This document shows positions 60,841-64,000 of a stretch of DNA of 64,000 nucleotides, in pieces. The DNA is taken from positions 83,639,710 through 83,703,709 of the forward strand of contig NC_086020.1 in assembly GCF_036323735.1 (NCBI RefSeq). Direction: 5' to 3'. This DNA comes from Rattus norvegicus (taxonomy: Eukaryota > Chordata > Mammalia > Rodentia > Muridae). The notes under the pieces are model-generated. The model worked only from the letters and a program-made list of their open reading frames with translations, had not been told where the DNA came from and did not search any database. A program made the translations under genes and the position numbers. Each line of letters starts with the position of its first letter. Positions within the stretch are counted from its first letter, which is position 1.

Positions 60841-60960
60841 ATATTTATGACCCAGCTACCCCACTCCTTGGCCTATGCTCAGCAGATCTATCATGCTGCT
60901 CCATAGATACTGGCTCAGATATGTTCATGGCTGCTCCACTCGAAAATGGGAAATGAAAGT
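60841..60960 (+). mobile_element. Inverted 5' segment of the adjoining L1
   Basis: TATGACCCAGCTACCCCACT and ATATGTTCATGGCTGCTCCA read as sense L1 ORF2, coding just upstream of the ORF2 part at 60660-60840, which reads antisense. The opposite orientation of neighbouring ORF2 segments is the twin-priming signature. Confidence 0.65.
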
Positions 60961-61129
60961 CAGTTTTGTGACCTAAAGTCCCAAAAGTGACACGAGAGAA
61001 GAGGCTGCAGTGGTCTTCCTCTGTTTCTTAAGATCTTTGTTTTCCTTCTGTTGGTTCCTATTGAAAGAAGGCTTTACCTTCTTTGACTAAAGTATATACA
61101 GTTCTTTCTGACTTGTCAAATCTCCCTGA

Positions 61130-61500
61130 TGATAGTAAGTCTTCAGAATTAGCCCAGTTGAGTTAAATTGAGTGCATAAAATGGATTTATAAGTATTGAT
61201 GGTATTTCAGAAGAGCCACATTCTTATATGTACTGTACCTTTAAAACCCAAATCAACTTAATTAAATTTCTTTAGAAGCAACAGAGCTGAAACAAAGTAA
61301 TGAAAGCCAGGGGTCTGTCAGGTAGTGTTTATTCTGCATTAAACTGCAAATACTCCCTTTTGGCCCTTAACATTTCGTTTAAATATTTAACGCTAATGGC
61401 TTCTAGAATTGTTGGTAGAATTAGCTTAAATGAATCTTTAACAAACAGTTTACCTTAAAAATAGAGAGAATTTTGTATTAGTACAACAAAGGCCAGCAGA
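61130..61500. promoter_or_regulatory. Candidate conserved non-coding block
   Basis: Repeat-free AT-rich sequence with motifs such as CAACTTAATTAAATTTCTTT, CATTTCGTTTAAATATTTAA and GAATTAGCTTAAATGAATC. Conservation not tested. Confidence 0.3.
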
Positions 61501-62560
61501 AGGTTTCATTGCTTTGTAAAATCTGACTTGGTTTTCAGTCACCTGGACTATGCATCCAACACTGCTCCCATTGTTTGGAAGCAGTGAGGATTTCCTATAA
61601 ACTTAAGGAGGGAACTTCACTAATTTCCAGTATTTTCTTTCTCTCCTTAGTGTAGTTACATTAATGAATTCATTCCACCTAGAAGTGATGGGAAAACACA
61701 TCTTTGAACAAGCATTTTTCATGTATGAGCACAATTCGGGCCCTTCAGAGGGTGGCCAAGAAATATGTTTTGACTATTACTTGAACAATTATTTCCACAA
61801 TGAAGAAGCCTTGAATGTGAATGTGAGTGACAAGCTCTAAGTATCTGAGGTTGATGAACGGACGAGCTTGAGTTACTAAAAGCCCAAAGGATTTGCAACA
61901 CACATTCCTTTCTATCTCAAGTCACTCAAAGAAAATGAGAATTGACAGGCTTTATGGGCTGTAGAACCTTCAAGGACAGCAAAGGCGAAAAACTTGTATT
62001 TGTTTCCTCAACACTGAGTAGTTTCTGGGTGTCCACTGAGAGATCCTCGTTCTAAAGCCAAATAAATCTTATCAGAGGAAGAAAATTTAAGAGCTGTTTA
62101 TAAAACAAAAAAAAGAAAAGGGCTGGTAACTGTACATGGGCAGCCACTGTTGAAAGTTTATGTTGGGTTTTAGCAAATGTCCCCAATGTAAATGAGCAAT
62201 GTTTATGTCAAAGTCAATTACTTAATGGAGCTTGTGCCAATCAGAGATGCCTCTTTATCATAAGAGTTTGCCAAGTCTAAATTCTAAGTGTAGAAAACAA
62301 TATACCAAAACTGGCTGTGGAATGTTATCAAAGGGGGCCACCAACACTGAACTTATCCAACTGTAGCTATTCGCTGTCACCACTCTTGCATGGCCTCCCC
62401 AAAGCAGAGATCAGAGGCCACAAAAGTTGTAACTCAGAATCCTATTCCCTGCTAAAACCCTGGCCTGTTTATTGAGAATTTGCTCTGTCACCCCATTTTC
62501 TCTCTCCTGACTACCAAGTCTCCAAATTTTCCTCTTACCAGATGTTGAGACATTTCTCTT
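61501..62560. other. Unique intronic sequence
   Basis: No feature recognised. Confidence 0.4.
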
Positions 62561-62574
62561 CCTTCCACCTTCTC

Positions 62575-62677
62575 CCTTTTTTTCCCCTTTTTTTCTTTTT
62601 TTCGGAGCTGGGGGCCGAACCCAGGGCCTTGCGCTTGCTAGGCAAGCGCTCTACCACTGAGCTAAACCCCCAACCCC
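62575..62677 (-). mobile_element. ID SINE (BC1/tRNA-Ala derived), antisense, with 14-bp TSD
   Basis: On the minus strand the 75-bp core (62603-62677) has TTTAGCTCAGTGGTAGAGCG (box A region) and CCTGGGTTCGGCCCCC (box B region), near-identical to the ID consensus. The T-rich 62575-62602 is its A tail. CCTTCCACCTTCTC flanks it exactly at 62561-62574 and 62678-62691. High copy number of young ID elements is characteristic of rat. Confidence 0.96.
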
Positions 62678-62691
62678 CCTTCCACCTTCTC

Positions 62692-63065
62692 ATGAACTCT
62701 TTTTTATGACCTGAGATAACTCATCCCTCCTCTGATGTATACTGCAGTTGCCCACCCTTCCCCTGATTGAGGGGCAGGAGTCTGTGTACAACCCCACACG
62801 GTTCTCATTCCATCTCACCCAGTGCTTGCCACCCCTCTGGATGACGCGGTTAGCACACCTTCTGGAGTGTGAGTCTGACCTCACTGTGTTCTAGCCAGTA
62901 AGGGTCCCACCAGGAAATGCCTTGAGGAACCAGTCCCTCAGTCTGCTAGGCCCACTCACAGTGGGTGTGAGTGCGAGTGCTTGGACCCAGCCTTGAAAGA
63001 AACTGGAGCACATATAATGAGAAGTGTGATGTGCTCTCCCTTCTCATCCTGTTATCCCCTGTTTT
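62692..63065. other. Unique intronic sequence
   Basis: No feature recognised. A short (TG)n follows at 63068-63084. Confidence 0.4.
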
Positions 63066-63481
63066 CATGTGTGTGTGTGTGTGTTGCAGGGGGTGGGGGT
63101 GCTGAGGCTGGGGAAAGCTGAGTGTCTTCTAAGGGCAGAAGCTTGTATTTTCTGAACCAGTGGAGATGAAGCAACAAGGCCACATGCTCTAAAAGGTGTG
63201 CCTAGGATTGGCACCAATGTAGGGGCCAGAAGTATGGATAGATCGATGCTTCAGAATTGCTCTCAGGGTTAGATAAAAATGAGACAAGTTCATACCGTCC
63301 ACACTGAAGTACAGCTGTGCAGCGGAGAGAAGCCACCACCAACCCTGATGGAGCCACCGAGCTGAAGGCCCCTTCTGAACTATTTCAGCTGAACCAATGC
63401 CGCCTTGCTCCACAGTTGTGTGTATGTCACTGACCATCAGCAGAAAAAGATTCTCATGTGATTGCTTTCCACTAAAGCAAT

Positions 63482-63484
<3 letters not shown>

Positions 63485-63531
<47 letters not shown>
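63485..63531. repeat. (GA)n microsatellite
   Basis: Uninterrupted GA repeat of about 47 bp. Confidence 0.97.
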
Positions 63532-63533
<2 letters not shown>

Positions 63534-64000
63534 CATAAGGCTCTGAACATCCTCAGGATAGAGCCAGAGAGTACAGAGAGCTCGGCGGCTCCATCAGCGT
63601 CGGTGGTGGCTTCTCTCTGCTGCCCATGCTTCTGTGTGGAGTGTATGAACTTGCAGGAGCTAGCGGTAACACCTATGGACTGGATGAGCACTTTGTTTTA
63701 CTATAATTACTGCTAGTATCTTACATCATAAAATCCAAGTAGCATATGTCAGGCATCACTGTGTTCCGGCATTAAGCCCAGCACCAGGGTTTCAAAACCA
63801 ACAAGGCTCTCTGCCTCACAGCCGGAAGACAGACAGGATCACTACCGTTTTGATGTGAGCATGCAGCGTCGGTGGGAAGCAGAAACTCTAGCCTGTTCCT
63901 ACGTTCCCCAAGGCTTTGAGGCAGCGCACATTTAGCCATTGTGATTTGGTGCACCTGCGTGTCCTGCCTCCTGCTTTCCTGGCAGAGTCGGGTAATAGTA

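Larger units (their letters stand above)
45140..64000 (+). other. Ctnnd2: Ctnnd2 intron (5' portion), continues past the window
   Basis: It begins GTAAGA after the second exon. The next delta-catenin exon, expected to start with Asp-Gly-Trp, was not found before base 64000. The interval contains rodent SINEs, a large minus-strand L1, an ID element, microsatellites and unique sequence. Confidence 0.88.

Noticed and set aside
62603..62677. tRNA-Ala-like gene with box A and box B
   Set aside because: The A tail, target-site duplication and lack of a mature 3' tRNA end show it is an ID SINE.
63189..63716. Ser-Leu and Arg-Glu rich frames on both strands
   Set aside because: They are driven by the (GA)n microsatellite at 63485-63531.

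Overview
This window is intronic DNA from a rodent genome, almost certainly rat, inside the neuronal delta-catenin gene Ctnnd2 on the + strand. Two short coding exons are supported by protein identity, splice signals and matching reading phase: 38346-38556 and 45055-45139. They encode the last part of the armadillo (ARM) repeat domain of a p120-catenin family protein. The rest is introns: at least 38.3 kb upstream, a complete 6,498-bp intron between the exons, and at least 18.9 kb downstream. Rodent origin is read from B2/B3-type SINEs and Lx-type LINE-1s. Rat is inferred from a near-intact ID (BC1-type) SINE at 62603-62677 and a rat-type L1 3' UTR insertion at 28492-28898, both with clean target-site duplications.

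Layout. 1-38345: intron with old L1 fragments (250-610, 9790-10215, 25375-26275), rat-type L1 ends (5394-5710, 7907-7978, 28492-28898), a rearranged L1 (36885-37625), a hAT-family DNA transposon fossil with a perfect 8-bp duplication (32169-32344), SINEs and many long microsatellites. 38346-38556: first exon, followed within about 30 bp by a six-unit minisatellite (38588-38784) whose units repeat a 5' splice-site-like sequence. 38557-45054: intron with Lx L1 pieces and a 400-bp complex TG array. 45055-45139: second exon. 45140-64000: intron with SINEs, an unassigned internally repeated element, a conserved-looking AT-rich block near 47.7-48.0 kb, a perfect 31-bp inverted repeat (55656-55730), a large minus-strand Lx L1 with an inverted 5' end (59270-60960) and the ID element.

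The exons join in frame: the first ends two bases into a Lys codon, the second supplies the third base, and the second ends on a codon boundary. No other gene, RNA gene, promoter or CRISPR array could be supported. The long open frames are antisense shadows, microsatellite translations or chance frames in repeats. I saw no new multi-gene system. The strongest candidates for new biology are the perfect hairpin at 55.7 kb and the splice-donor-like minisatellite beside the 38.3-kb exon.
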